Assembly (NCBI RefSeq): GCF_016110345.1
Contig: NZ_AP019011.1
Coordinates: 1,426,001 to 1,490,000, forward strand
Length of the DNA: 64,000 nt
Origin: Fluviibacter phosphoraccumulans
Lineage (GTDB): Bacteria > Pseudomonadota > Gammaproteobacteria > Burkholderiales > Rhodocyclaceae
Reading direction: 5' to 3'
Under the pieces are notes generated by a model, which ran no database searches, was not told where the DNA came from, and saw nothing but the letters and a program-made list of their open reading frames with translations. Positions 6,132 through 14,180 of the stretch are shown here, piece by piece; the first letter of the stretch is position 1, and each line of letters begins with the position of its first letter. Made by a program: the position numbers and the translations under genes.

Positions 6132-7046
6132 TTAATCGACAAAGACGCCAGATGACAGATAACGATCACCGCGGTCGCACACAATGCTGACTACGGTGGC
6201 GTTCGGATTGGTACGCCCAATTTCCAGCGCAACACACATGGCACCACCCGAAGAAATCCCGGCAAAGATGCCCTCTTCTGCTGCCAATCGACGAGTCATG
6301 GCCTCGGCTTCGCTCTGCCCTACATTGACCAGTTCATCCACACGTGCCTTGTCGTAGATTGACGGCAGATAAGCTTCTGGCCATTTACGAATACCGGGAA
6401 TCTGGGCGCCGTCTTTAGGCTGTACACCAATAATCTGAATATTAGGATTCTGTTCTTTAAGAAAACGCGAAACGCCCATGATGGTGCCGGTAGTACCCAT
6501 GCAGGAAACAAAATGAGTCACCTGCCCTGCGGTATCGCGCCAGATCTCCGGGCCAGTGCCTTCGTAATGCGCCACCGGATTATCCGGATTCGCAAATTGG
6601 TCCAGCACAATGCCCTTGCCTTCGGCCACCATGCGGTTAGCCACATCACGCGCCACTTCCATGCTGCCAGTTACGGGCGTCAGTACCAGCTCCGCACCAA
6701 AGGCTTTCATGGTTTGGCGGCGCTCAACAGTCTGGTTTTCAGGCATGACCAGAATCATCTTATAACCACGCATCGCCGCAGCCATGGCCAAAGCAATACC
6801 GGTGTTGCCCGAGGTCGCTTCAATGAGCGTATCGCCTGGCTTGATGTCACCCCGCGCTTCGGCATGCATGATCATCGACAACGCCGGGCGGTCTTTAACC
6901 GACCCCGCCGGGTTATTGCCTTCCAGCTTGGCCAGCACCACACTGTTCTGCGCGGTCAGTTGTGCCGCATCCAGACGCTGGATGCGCACAAGTGGCGTAT
7001 TGCCGACCGTGTCGGCCAGCGTTTTATAGTTTGGGCGGGTTGGCAT
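6132..7046 (-). CDS. cysM: Cysteine synthase B
   Basis: This PLP enzyme makes cysteine (or S-sulfocysteine) from O-acetylserine and sulfide or thiosulfate. The PLP lysine lies in NNPAGSVKDRPALSM (about residue 52), the substrate loop is EATSGNTGIALAM, and the phosphate-binding SSGGAM is near the C-terminus. The length of 304 fits CysM, not the longer CysK, and IIGVQPKDGAQIPGI is CysM-like. It overlaps the end of hldD by 23 bases, so the start lies within hldD. The linkage hldD-cysM is usual in betaproteobacteria. Confidence 0.93.
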   Translation of the reverse strand: MPTRPNYKTLADTVGNTPLVRIQRLDAAQLTAQNSVVLAKLEGNNPAGSVKDRPALSMIMHAEARGDIKPGDTLIEATSGNTGIALAMAAAMRGYKMILVMPENQTVERRQTMKAFGAELVLTPVTGSMEVARDVANRMVAEGKGIVLDQFANPDNPVAHYEGTGPEIWRDTAGQVTHFVSCMGTTGTIMGVSRFLKEQNPNIQIIGVQPKDGAQIPGIRKWPEAYLPSIYDKARVDELVNVGQSEAEAMTRRLAAEEGIFAGISSGGAMCVALEIGRTNPNATVVSIVCDRGDRYLSSGVFVD

Positions 7047-8028
7047 GCAGCCACTCTACGTACTTGCCCACACCCTCTTCCACGGTGTGGAAAGGCTGGT
7101 CGTAACCGGCTTTGCGCAAGCGCGTTAAATCCGCCTGGGTGAATGCCTGATACTTGCCCTTCAGCGCTTCCGGGAATGGGATGTATTCAATCAAACCTTG
7201 AACCACCAATGCTTCCAGCGACAGCTCGCTCTCGCCTTTCAGGCGACGGCAAGTGTTTACTGTAGCGGCAGCCACATCATTGAAGCTCTGTGCGTTACCC
7301 GAGCCCAGGTTGAAGATGCCCGATACGTGGGTGTTCTCCAGGAACCACAGGTTGACCTTAACGAGGTCTTCGACAAATACGAAGTCACGCTGCTGCCCGC
7401 CATTGGGGTAGCCATGCGACCCTTCGAACAACTTCACTTTGCCATTCTCACGGAACTGATTGAAGTTGTGGAACGCCACCGAAGCCATACGGCCTTTATG
7501 CGATTCACGCGGACCATACACGTTGAAGTAACGGAACCCGGCGATCTGTGTGGTGCTGTCTTTCAAACGGCGACGCACGATCTGATCGAACAGTAGCTTG
7601 GAGTAACCGTAAACATTGAGCGGTGCTTCACAACCCGGTTCCTCACGGAACTCGGTGCTACCGCCATAGGTAGCTGCACTAGAGGCATACAACATTGGCA
7701 CATCTTGATCTTGGGCCCAATCCATCAGGTCGAGGGAGTAACGATAGTTGTTCTCCATCATGTAATGACCATCATGCTCCATGGTGTCGGAACAGGCACC
7801 CTGGTGCAGGATCGCATCGATATCGCCATCAAAGTCACCGGCTAACAAACGCGGCAGGAAATCGCGCTTGTCAAAATAATCGCTGATCTGGCAATCCACC
7901 AGATTATGAAACTTGGCGGCGTTGGTCAGGTTATCAACGGCAATGATGTCGGTGATACCACGCGCATTGAGCGCTTTAACAATGTTGGCGCCAATAAAGC
8001 CGGCAGCACCCGTAACAAGAACAGCCAT
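7024..8028 (-). CDS. hldD: ADP-L-glycero-D-manno-heptose 6-epimerase
   Basis: HldD inverts C6 of ADP-D-glycero-D-manno-heptose, the last step in making the heptose of the LPS inner core. It is an extended SDR: the NADP-binding GAAGFIGANIVKAL is at the N-terminus, the catalytic YGYSK lies near residue 140, and the family-typical NVYGPRESHKGRMASVAFH follows at about 170. The length of 334 residues is normal. It shares a minus-strand unit with the kinase rfaE1 upstream (39 bases apart) and cysM downstream (overlap). Confidence 0.95.
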   Translation of the reverse strand: MAVLVTGAAGFIGANIVKALNARGITDIIAVDNLTNAAKFHNLVDCQISDYFDKRDFLPRLLAGDFDGDIDAILHQGACSDTMEHDGHYMMENNYRYSLDLMDWAQDQDVPMLYASSAATYGGSTEFREEPGCEAPLNVYGYSKLLFDQIVRRRLKDSTTQIAGFRYFNVYGPRESHKGRMASVAFHNFNQFRENGKVKLFEGSHGYPNGGQQRDFVFVEDLVKVNLWFLENTHVSGIFNLGSGNAQSFNDVAAATVNTCRRLKGESELSLEALVVQGLIEYIPFPEALKGKYQAFTQADLTRLRKAGYDQPFHTVEEGVGKYVEWLHANPPKL

Positions 8029-8067
8029 GGTGTAGTTCTCTCCGATTATTCTATCAATGCGATTCTG

Positions 8068-8997
8068 TTAGAGCGCCTGTTGCAGCTCTTCGTGGGTAAC
8101 GACAGCGGTACCCAGTTTACCCACCACAATGCTGGCCGCCAGGTTGGCAACACGCACGGCTTCGGTGTAGTCGGCACCACTGGCCAGCATAAGCGCCAGC
8201 GTAGCAATGACGGTATCACCCGCACCCGAGACATCAAACACTTCACGCGCTTTGGCAGCCTGATTGAATACGCCTTCCGGGCGGAACAGCGTCATGCCTT
8301 CTTCGCTACGCGTGAGCAAGAGTGCTTCAAGCTTCAGCTTATCGCGCAGCGTATCAACCTTGGATTTAAGATCCGCTTCGTTATCCCACTTGCCGACAAC
8401 TTCACGCAGTTCAGAACGGTTAGGCGTGAGCAGGCTGGCACCGGCGTAACGGGCATAGTCATCGCCCTTTGGATCTACCAGCACCCGCTTACCTGCGGCT
8501 TTGGCCAGTTCGATCATTTTGGTAATGTGGGTCAATCCACCTTTGCCGTAGTCAGACAAGATCACGAGATCATGCTCAGGCAGCTGGCGTTCGAAGTCTG
8601 CCAGCTTGGCCTGCAGCACTTCGTGCGAGGGTGCGGTTTCAAAGTCGATGCGCAATAATTGTTGCTGACGACCCAGGACACGCAGCTTGACCGTAGTGCG
8701 GATATTGGCATCATCATGAAGGCCGGTCGCCACCCCGGCATCTTCGAGTAGGCCGCGCAGCGTTTGCCCAGCTTCGTCGGTGCCCACCACAGATAGTAGC
8801 GAGACCTGGCCACCCAGAGCCACGATATTGCGCGCTACGTTAGCGGCGCCACCGGGGCGCACTTCTTCCTTATGCACATGCACGACAGGCACCGGTGCTT
8901 CTGGTGAGATACGCGATACTTCACCAAACCAGTAACGGTCGAGCATGACATCGCCGACGACGAGCAAACGTGTTTTAGAGAAATCAATCATGGTCAT
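8068..8997 (-). CDS. rfaE1: D-glycero-beta-D-manno-heptose-7-phosphate kinase
   Basis: This PfkB-family kinase phosphorylates heptose-7-phosphate at C1 for ADP-heptose synthesis. The N-terminus LLVVGDVMLDRYWFGEVSRI is diagnostic, GGAANVARNI marks the sugar site, and DVSGAGDTVIATLAL near residue 255 holds the catalytic Asp and anion hole. The 309-residue length means that only the kinase half is present, without the adenylyltransferase domain fused in E. coli HldE; in betaproteobacteria that half is a separate gene, not seen here. MTM offers two start choices (8997 or 8991). Confidence 0.93.
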   Translation of the reverse strand: MTMIDFSKTRLLVVGDVMLDRYWFGEVSRISPEAPVPVVHVHKEEVRPGGAANVARNIVALGGQVSLLSVVGTDEAGQTLRGLLEDAGVATGLHDDANIRTTVKLRVLGRQQQLLRIDFETAPSHEVLQAKLADFERQLPEHDLVILSDYGKGGLTHITKMIELAKAAGKRVLVDPKGDDYARYAGASLLTPNRSELREVVGKWDNEADLKSKVDTLRDKLKLEALLLTRSEEGMTLFRPEGVFNQAAKAREVFDVSGAGDTVIATLALMLASGADYTEAVRVANLAASIVVGKLGTAVVTHEELQQAL

Positions 8998-9024
8998 GGT
9001 GTCGTTGTTATCAGATCAAATCAG

Positions 9025-9921
9025 TTAGTTGGTTTGCCACTCGTCCAGAACGCGCGCCACACCGTGCTGCCAATGTGGCAGTTTTAATGCAAAGCTGCGC
9101 TCGAGTAGATGGGTGTTCAAACGGGAATTCTGTGGCCGTTGTGCAGGCAGCGGGTATTGCGTGGCCGGAATCGGCTTCAGGCCATCCGCAGCCAGTGCGA
9201 GGGTTTGTCCCTGAGCGCGGGCCCGGTCTGTCACAAATTTGGCGTACCCGTACCAGCTGGTCTCACCAGCAGCCGCCAGATGATAGGTACCGCCGGGTGC
9301 TCGGCCAGAAAGCACATCACGCAAGGCATGCGCGGTCACATCCGCAATGAGTTCGGCCGAGGTTGGCGCGCCAATCTGGTCGTCGATCACGTTAAGCGTT
9401 TCGCGTTCCTGCGCCAGGCGCAGTATGGTGCGGGCAAAATTACCGCCACGGGCGGCATAGACCCAGCTGGTGCGGAAGATCAGATGGCGGCACAAAGCAG
9501 CACGGATCTTTTCTTCGCCTTCGAGTTTGGTCTTGCCGTAAACGCTAAGCGGATTCGTCAGATCATCCTCGACATAGGCTTCGGGCTTGCTGCCATCGAA
9601 GATGTAGTCGGTGGAGTAATGCACCAGCAGCGAACCCATTTCACGGGCATACAGAGCAAGCTCCCCCACGGCATCGGCATTGATGCGGCGCGCACCAATC
9701 GTGTCTTCTTCTGCCTTATCAACGGCGGTATAGGCCGCTGCATTGACAATCACTTCCGGCTCATATTTTTCTAGGACTTCTTGAATCTGATCCGGATTAG
9801 CCAGATCACATTCACTGCGATTCAGCGCGGTCAGTTCACCCAGCGGTGCCAGAGCACGCTGAAGCTCCCAGCCGACCTGGCCGTCCTTGCCGAGCAAGAG
9901 GATCTTTTTATAGAAGCCCAT
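9025..9921 (-). CDS. rmlD: dTDP-4-dehydrorhamnose reductase
   Basis: RmlD reduces dTDP-4-keto-L-rhamnose to dTDP-L-rhamnose with NAD(P)H, giving the sugar donor for O-antigen or other surface glycans. The Rossmann motif GKDGQVGWELQRAL stands at residues 12-25, VNAAAYTAVDKAEED near 60, STDYIFDG near 105 and the catalytic YGKTK near 128. It starts 2 bases after the rmlB stop, so the two are one operon. RmlA and RmlC, which complete the pathway, are not in the window. Confidence 0.93.
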   Translation of the reverse strand: MGFYKKILLLGKDGQVGWELQRALAPLGELTALNRSECDLANPDQIQEVLEKYEPEVIVNAAAYTAVDKAEEDTIGARRINADAVGELALYAREMGSLLVHYSTDYIFDGSKPEAYVEDDLTNPLSVYGKTKLEGEEKIRAALCRHLIFRTSWVYAARGGNFARTILRLAQERETLNVIDDQIGAPTSAELIADVTAHALRDVLSGRAPGGTYHLAAAGETSWYGYAKFVTDRARAQGQTLALAADGLKPIPATQYPLPAQRPQNSRLNTHLLERSFALKLPHWQHGVARVLDEWQTN

Positions 9922-9923
9922 GA

Positions 9924-10994
9924 TTAGTTCTGCTGCCCGTCGTATTGTTTCTCGACCCAGTTGCGGTATTCGCCGCTGGCCACGTGGTTAACCCAGTCCT
10001 GGTTGTCTAGATACCAATGCACCGTTTTCTTGATGCCGGTCTCGAAGGTTTCCTGGGGCTTCCAGCCGAGTTCCTTTTCGAGCTTGCGGGCATCAATGGC
10101 GTAACGGCGGTCGTGGCCCGGGCGATCCTGGACGAAGATAATCTGCGTGGCGTAGCTTTGGCCATCAGCACGCGGTTTAAGTTCATCAAGGATGGCGCAC
10201 AGGGTGTTAACGACATCGAGGTTGGCTTTTTCGTTCCAGCCACCGACGTTGTAAGTTTCACCCAGTTTACCGGCCTCAAGCACTCGGCGGATGGCGCTGC
10301 AATGGTCTTTGACGTAGAGCCAGTCGCGGATCTGCTGGCCATCACCATAAATAGGTAGTGGCTTACCGTTCAATGCATTAAGGATGCAGAGCGGGATGAG
10401 TTTTTCCGGGAAGTGATATGGGCCGTAGTTGTTAGAGCAATTTGTTGTTAGTACGGGTAGCCCATAGGTGTGATGCCAGGCACGGACGAGATGGTCACTG
10501 GCGGCTTTGCTGGCGCTGTAGGGGCTGTTGGGTTCGTACTGGTTGGTTTCCGAGAAGGGAGGATCTTCTTTAGAGAGAGAGCCATAGACTTCGTCAGTAG
10601 ACACATGGAGGAAGCGGAAGGCAGCCTTCTCGGCATCTGGCAGGTCATTCCAGTAACCACGCACGGATTCGAGGAGGTTAAAGGTGCCGACGATGTTGGT
10701 CTGAATGAACTCGCCCGGGCCATGAATCGAACGATCGACATGGCTCTCGGCAGCAAAGTTGATAACGGCGCGCGGTTTAACATCGGCCAGCAGGTTGGCG
10801 ACGAGGTTACGGTCGCCGATGCTGCCGCGAACAAACTGATGACGTGGGTCGCCTTCGAGTTCTTTGAGGTTCTCGAGGTTGCCGGCGTAGGTGAGCAGGT
10901 CGAGATTAACGACGGGTTCGTTACACTGCTCGAGCCAGTCGAGAACAAAGTTAGAACCGATGAAGCCGGCTGCTCCGGTAACGAGAATGGTCAT
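9924..10994 (-). CDS. rmlB: dTDP-glucose 4,6-dehydratase
   Basis: RmlB converts dTDP-glucose to dTDP-4-keto-6-deoxyglucose, the first committed step of dTDP-rhamnose synthesis. It is an extended SDR with GAAGFIGSNFVLDW at the N-terminus, the substrate-activating HVSTDEVYGSL near residue 130 and the catalytic YSASKAASDH near 165. NNYGPYHFPEKLIP follows, as in all RmlB. The length of 356 residues is typical. The ATG overlaps the ugd stop by one base (TAATG). Confidence 0.95.
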   Translation of the reverse strand: MTILVTGAAGFIGSNFVLDWLEQCNEPVVNLDLLTYAGNLENLKELEGDPRHQFVRGSIGDRNLVANLLADVKPRAVINFAAESHVDRSIHGPGEFIQTNIVGTFNLLESVRGYWNDLPDAEKAAFRFLHVSTDEVYGSLSKEDPPFSETNQYEPNSPYSASKAASDHLVRAWHHTYGLPVLTTNCSNNYGPYHFPEKLIPLCILNALNGKPLPIYGDGQQIRDWLYVKDHCSAIRRVLEAGKLGETYNVGGWNEKANLDVVNTLCAILDELKPRADGQSYATQIIFVQDRPGHDRRYAIDARKLEKELGWKPQETFETGIKKTVHWYLDNQDWVNHVASGEYRNWVEKQYDGQQN

Positions 10995-12163
10995 TACGAA
11001 TCACTTCCGAACAGGTCACGGGTGTAGACCTTAGCAGCCACGTCTTCCAGCACATCCGCCATGCGGTTGCTGATGATGACGTCTGATACCTTTTTGAATT
11101 CGTTCAAGTCGGTAACGACGCGCGAATTGAAAAACTCTGCCTCATGCAGCGCCGGTTCATAAATGATGACTTCAATGCCCTTGGCCTTGATGCGCTTCAT
11201 GATGCCCTGGATGCTGGAGGCACGGAAGTTGTCCGACCCTGCTTTCATGATGAGGCGGTAGACACCAACCACTTTGGGGTTACAACGGATGATTTCGTCG
11301 GCGATGAAGTCTTTACGGGTGGTATTGGATTCAACGATAGCGTGGATGAGGTTCTGCGGGACATCACGGTAGTTGGCCAGTAACTGTTTGGTGTCTTTGG
11401 GCAGGCAGTAACCCCCGTAGCCGAAGCTGGGGTTGTTGTAGTGGGTGCCGATACGCGGGTCAAGTCCAACGCCGTCGATGATCTGTTTGCTATCGAGGCC
11501 ATGGGTGGCGGCATAGGTATCGAGTTCGTTGAAGTACGAGACACGCATGGCCAGATAGGTATTAGCGAAGAGTTTGACGGCTTCGGCTTCAGTCGCATCC
11601 GTGAAAAGAACCGGGATGTCCTTTTTGATGGCACCTTCTTTGAGGAGGCCCGCAAAGATCTCGGCGCGCTTGGAGCGTTCGCCGACGACAATACGCGATG
11701 GATGCAGGTTGTCGTACAGGGCGCGGCCTTCACGCAGGAATTCCGGCGAGAAGATGAGGTTCTCAGTACCGAGCGCTGCACGAGTCTTCACGGTGTAGCC
11801 CACGGGAATGGTCGATTTGATGACCATCGTGGCGTTGGGATTGATGGCCATGACGTCGCGGATAACGGCTTCAATGGATTTAGTATTGAAGTAGTTGGTT
11901 TCCGGGTCGTAGTCCGTCGGGGTGGCGATGATGACGAAGTCAGCGGCCTCGTAAGCTTCTTTCTTATCGAGCGTGGCGCGGAAGTTTAAAGGCTTGTTCT
12001 TGAGGTAGTCCTCAAGTTCTTTGTCTTCGATGGGGGATTCTTTGCGGTTGATCTTCTCAACCTTCTCGGGAACGATGTCCAAGGCAACCACTTCATGGTG
12101 CTGCGAGAGCAACACACCGTTGGACAAACCTACGTAACCTGTTCCGGCAATGGCGATTTTCAT
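10994..12163 (-). CDS. ugd: UDP-glucose 6-dehydrogenase
   Basis: The enzyme oxidises UDP-glucose to UDP-glucuronate in two NAD-dependent steps, feeding capsule or LPS sugars. GTGYVGLSNGVLLSQHHEV starts the Rossmann domain, SPEFLREGRALYDNL is the family core, and GGYCLPKDTKQL carries the catalytic cysteine (about residue 252). The 389-residue length and overall sequence resemble the E. coli Ugd type. It leads a minus-strand run ugd-rmlB-rmlD. In many relatives ugd is followed directly by rfaE1, so rmlBD may be an insertion. Confidence 0.93.
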   Translation of the reverse strand: MKIAIAGTGYVGLSNGVLLSQHHEVVALDIVPEKVEKINRKESPIEDKELEDYLKNKPLNFRATLDKKEAYEAADFVIIATPTDYDPETNYFNTKSIEAVIRDVMAINPNATMVIKSTIPVGYTVKTRAALGTENLIFSPEFLREGRALYDNLHPSRIVVGERSKRAEIFAGLLKEGAIKKDIPVLFTDATEAEAVKLFANTYLAMRVSYFNELDTYAATHGLDSKQIIDGVGLDPRIGTHYNNPSFGYGGYCLPKDTKQLLANYRDVPQNLIHAIVESNTTRKDFIADEIIRCNPKVVGVYRLIMKAGSDNFRASSIQGIMKRIKAKGIEVIIYEPALHEAEFFNSRVVTDLNEFKKVSDVIISNRMADVLEDVAAKVYTRDLFGSDS

Positions 12164-12244
12164 GCAACGCTTTCCGCTTGATAGTACTGTTTATTTTACC
12201 AGCGCGGCCTGCATTTTCAGGGGTTTTAGCCCTCAATCCGTCAT

Positions 12245-13414
12245 TTACTGAATCAAGGCAAGCTCTTCGGAACGCTTGGGTGGATACGACTCCCATTCGC
12301 TACACGCCGGGCATCGCCAGTAAAACTGCCGCGCCTTAAACCCACAGGATTTGCAGGTGTAGCGGGCAAGACGCTGGGTTTGCGCTTTCACCAGTTTTTT
12401 GACGAGTTCCAGATCAGCCAACTGCTCGGCTGGCGTTACCGCTGCACGGGCTTCGAGTGCTTTATTCAACGCAATCAGACTAGGCGTACGGTGCAATTCG
12501 GCAATAGCAAAATCGTAGGCCGCCTGAGCACCCTCTTCTTCGACCACCTGTTGGCACACCACATCCAGCATATCGACCGATGGATAGCGGCTCAAGAAAC
12601 CCTTGAGCAGCTGCATCCCTTCAGCCTGGCGCCCCATCCCTTTGTATACTTCGGCGATACGGCTGGCCACCAGCGCCAGAAACTCCGGCTGCTGCTGTTC
12701 GATGCGCAACCAGGCCTCTACTGCGCGATCAGCGTGTCCCTCTTTACGCTCAATATCCCCGGCAATAATGCTGGCCCGCACACACTGCCGATGCAGGCTG
12801 AGCGCCTGTTGCACATGACGGCGCGCTTCATCGGTTTTAGAGCGGATCAAGGCGTTTTCGGCCATCTCACACCAGAACTCCGCTACCTCATGTTGCGCTG
12901 CTAACTCAGGAATACGCTCAGCCAGTTCAATGGCCTTATCCCATGACTTCTCAAGCTGATAAATCTCAAGTAGTTGTTTCAACGCCTCTTCACGACGTGC
13001 GCCTTCGGACAAGCGCTTGAAAATTTCTTCCGAGCGATCAAGCAGGCCGGATTTCAGATAATCGACACCCAGTTCAAACATCGCTTGTTCCTTAAGCGGT
13101 GCAGGCAGATCTTCCCGGTTGATCAGATTCTGATGGATGCGCAATGCGCGCTCCAACTCACCCCGCCGACGGAACAGCGCGCCCAGCGCGAAATGCAGCT
13201 CAACGGTTTCTGGCTCCACCCGCACGACTTCGTTAAAAGCTTCAATCGCACGATCTGGCTGCTCGTTCAGCAGAAAATTCAGACCCTGAAAATACGCTTT
13301 GGGTAAGCGGCGGGAATCCGCCACTACATGTTTGATATCGATACGTGCGGCGATCCAACCCAACGCAAAAAAAAGCGGCAGAATCAGAAGGGCCCAAGGC
13401 TCCAGCGTCAACAT
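12245..13414 (-). CDS. lapB: LPS assembly regulator LapB (TPR protein)
   Basis: LapB (YciM) is an inner-membrane protein that presents LpxC to FtsH for degradation and so balances LPS with phospholipid synthesis. The N-terminal helix ALLILPLFFALGWIAA anchors it, several tetratricopeptide repeats fill residues 40-340 (for example PETVELHFALGALFRRRGEL), and a rubredoxin-like knuckle closes the protein: YTCKSCGFKARQFYWRCPAC, four cysteines in two CxxC pairs. At 389 residues it equals E. coli LapB. It starts 10 bases after lapA and forms the usual lapA-lapB pair. Confidence 0.95.
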   Translation of the reverse strand: MLTLEPWALLILPLFFALGWIAARIDIKHVVADSRRLPKAYFQGLNFLLNEQPDRAIEAFNEVVRVEPETVELHFALGALFRRRGELERALRIHQNLINREDLPAPLKEQAMFELGVDYLKSGLLDRSEEIFKRLSEGARREEALKQLLEIYQLEKSWDKAIELAERIPELAAQHEVAEFWCEMAENALIRSKTDEARRHVQQALSLHRQCVRASIIAGDIERKEGHADRAVEAWLRIEQQQPEFLALVASRIAEVYKGMGRQAEGMQLLKGFLSRYPSVDMLDVVCQQVVEEEGAQAAYDFAIAELHRTPSLIALNKALEARAAVTPAEQLADLELVKKLVKAQTQRLARYTCKSCGFKARQFYWRCPACSEWESYPPKRSEELALIQ

Positions 13415-13424
13415 AGTTATTCTT

Positions 13425-13724
13425 TCAAAGCTTGGGAGCGGCTAGCGCTTCGGATTCGCCCGGCACAGAATTGATTGGCGCTTTACGCGCCACTTCCCTG
13501 CGTACACGTGTAGCCTCACGGCGTACGCGCAACAGCGTAGGCAGCATGATCAATACGCCCAACAGGCAGCCGATGAGCAGCACACCTAACAGTACCGCGA
13601 CCAGCGGCGCTTCGAGGAAATAGCCCAGGAAGAAGTTGATGACGACCGGCTCGGTGTTCTCCAGCGCAAAGCCCAGCAGGAACAGAAACACCACAATACG
13701 TACAAACCAGGCGATGACCCGCAT
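13425..13724 (-). CDS. lapA: LPS assembly protein LapA (DUF1049)
   Basis: LapA is a small inner-membrane partner of LapB. Two hydrophobic helices (about residues 4-22 and 39-64) frame a short loop with FALENTEPVVINFFLG, the DUF1049 signature, and a basic helical tail (RVRREATRVRREVARKA) follows. The ATG has an excellent GGAGG at six bases. It is separated from ihfB by a terminator and is read with lapB. Confidence 0.9.
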   Translation of the reverse strand: MRVIAWFVRIVVFLFLLGFALENTEPVVINFFLGYFLEAPLVAVLLGVLLIGCLLGVLIMLPTLLRVRREATRVRREVARKAPINSVPGESEALAAPKL

Positions 13725-13744
13725 CTTTGCCTCCAGAGCCCAAA

Positions 13745-13780
13745 CATAAAAAAAGCGCCGGTTTTCACCAGCGCTTTTAG
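13745..13780 (-). terminator. Intrinsic terminator after ihfB
   Basis: AAAAGCGC (13751-13758) pairs with GCGCTTTT (13771-13778); read on the minus strand the hairpin ends in TTTTTTTATG. It closes the rpsA-ihfB unit. Confidence 0.8.
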
Positions 13781-13804
13781 TTTACCGCAAATGACCCAAT
13801 CAGC

Positions 13805-14173
13805 TTATAGGGCGTTGACAGTTCCCTGAGCAGCCACGGCAAATACCGGGGCTTCTTCGGTTTCGTTCGACGCACTCATGACTTCTGTCAGATCAGCAGC
13901 ATCCACCCGCTCACGCAGTTCTTTGCCCGCTTTGAAGTGAGGAACCCACTTCTCAGGGACTTCGACGCGTTCTCCCGAACGGGGATTACGACCTACACGC
14001 GGCGGACGGTGGTTGAGCGAAAAACTGCCGAAGCCACGAATCTCGATGCGATCGCCACGGGCGAGCGCTTCGGTCATTGCGTCCAGAATCACCTTAACGG
14101 CGATCTCGGCATCTTTCGCAACCAACTGGGGAAAGCGTTCCGCCAGCCGTGCGATAAGTTCTGACTTGGTCAT
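13805..14173 (-). CDS. ihfB: Integration host factor subunit beta
   Basis: IHF is a DNA-bending heterodimer of the nucleoid. The IHF-beta/HU fold covers residues 1-93: MTKSELIARL, DRIEIRGFGSFSLNHRPPRV and GRNPRSGERVEVPEKWVPHFKAGKELRERV, including the proline-tipped beta arm. The total of 122 residues is some 25 longer than E. coli IhfB because of an acidic, probably disordered C-terminal tail (SASNETEEAPVFAVAAQG). It follows rpsA by 7 bases, the order conserved across proteobacteria. Confidence 0.95.
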   Translation of the reverse strand: MTKSELIARLAERFPQLVAKDAEIAVKVILDAMTEALARGDRIEIRGFGSFSLNHRPPRVGRNPRSGERVEVPEKWVPHFKAGKELRERVDAADLTEVMSASNETEEAPVFAVAAQGTVNAL

Positions 14174-14180
14174 TCGAAGA

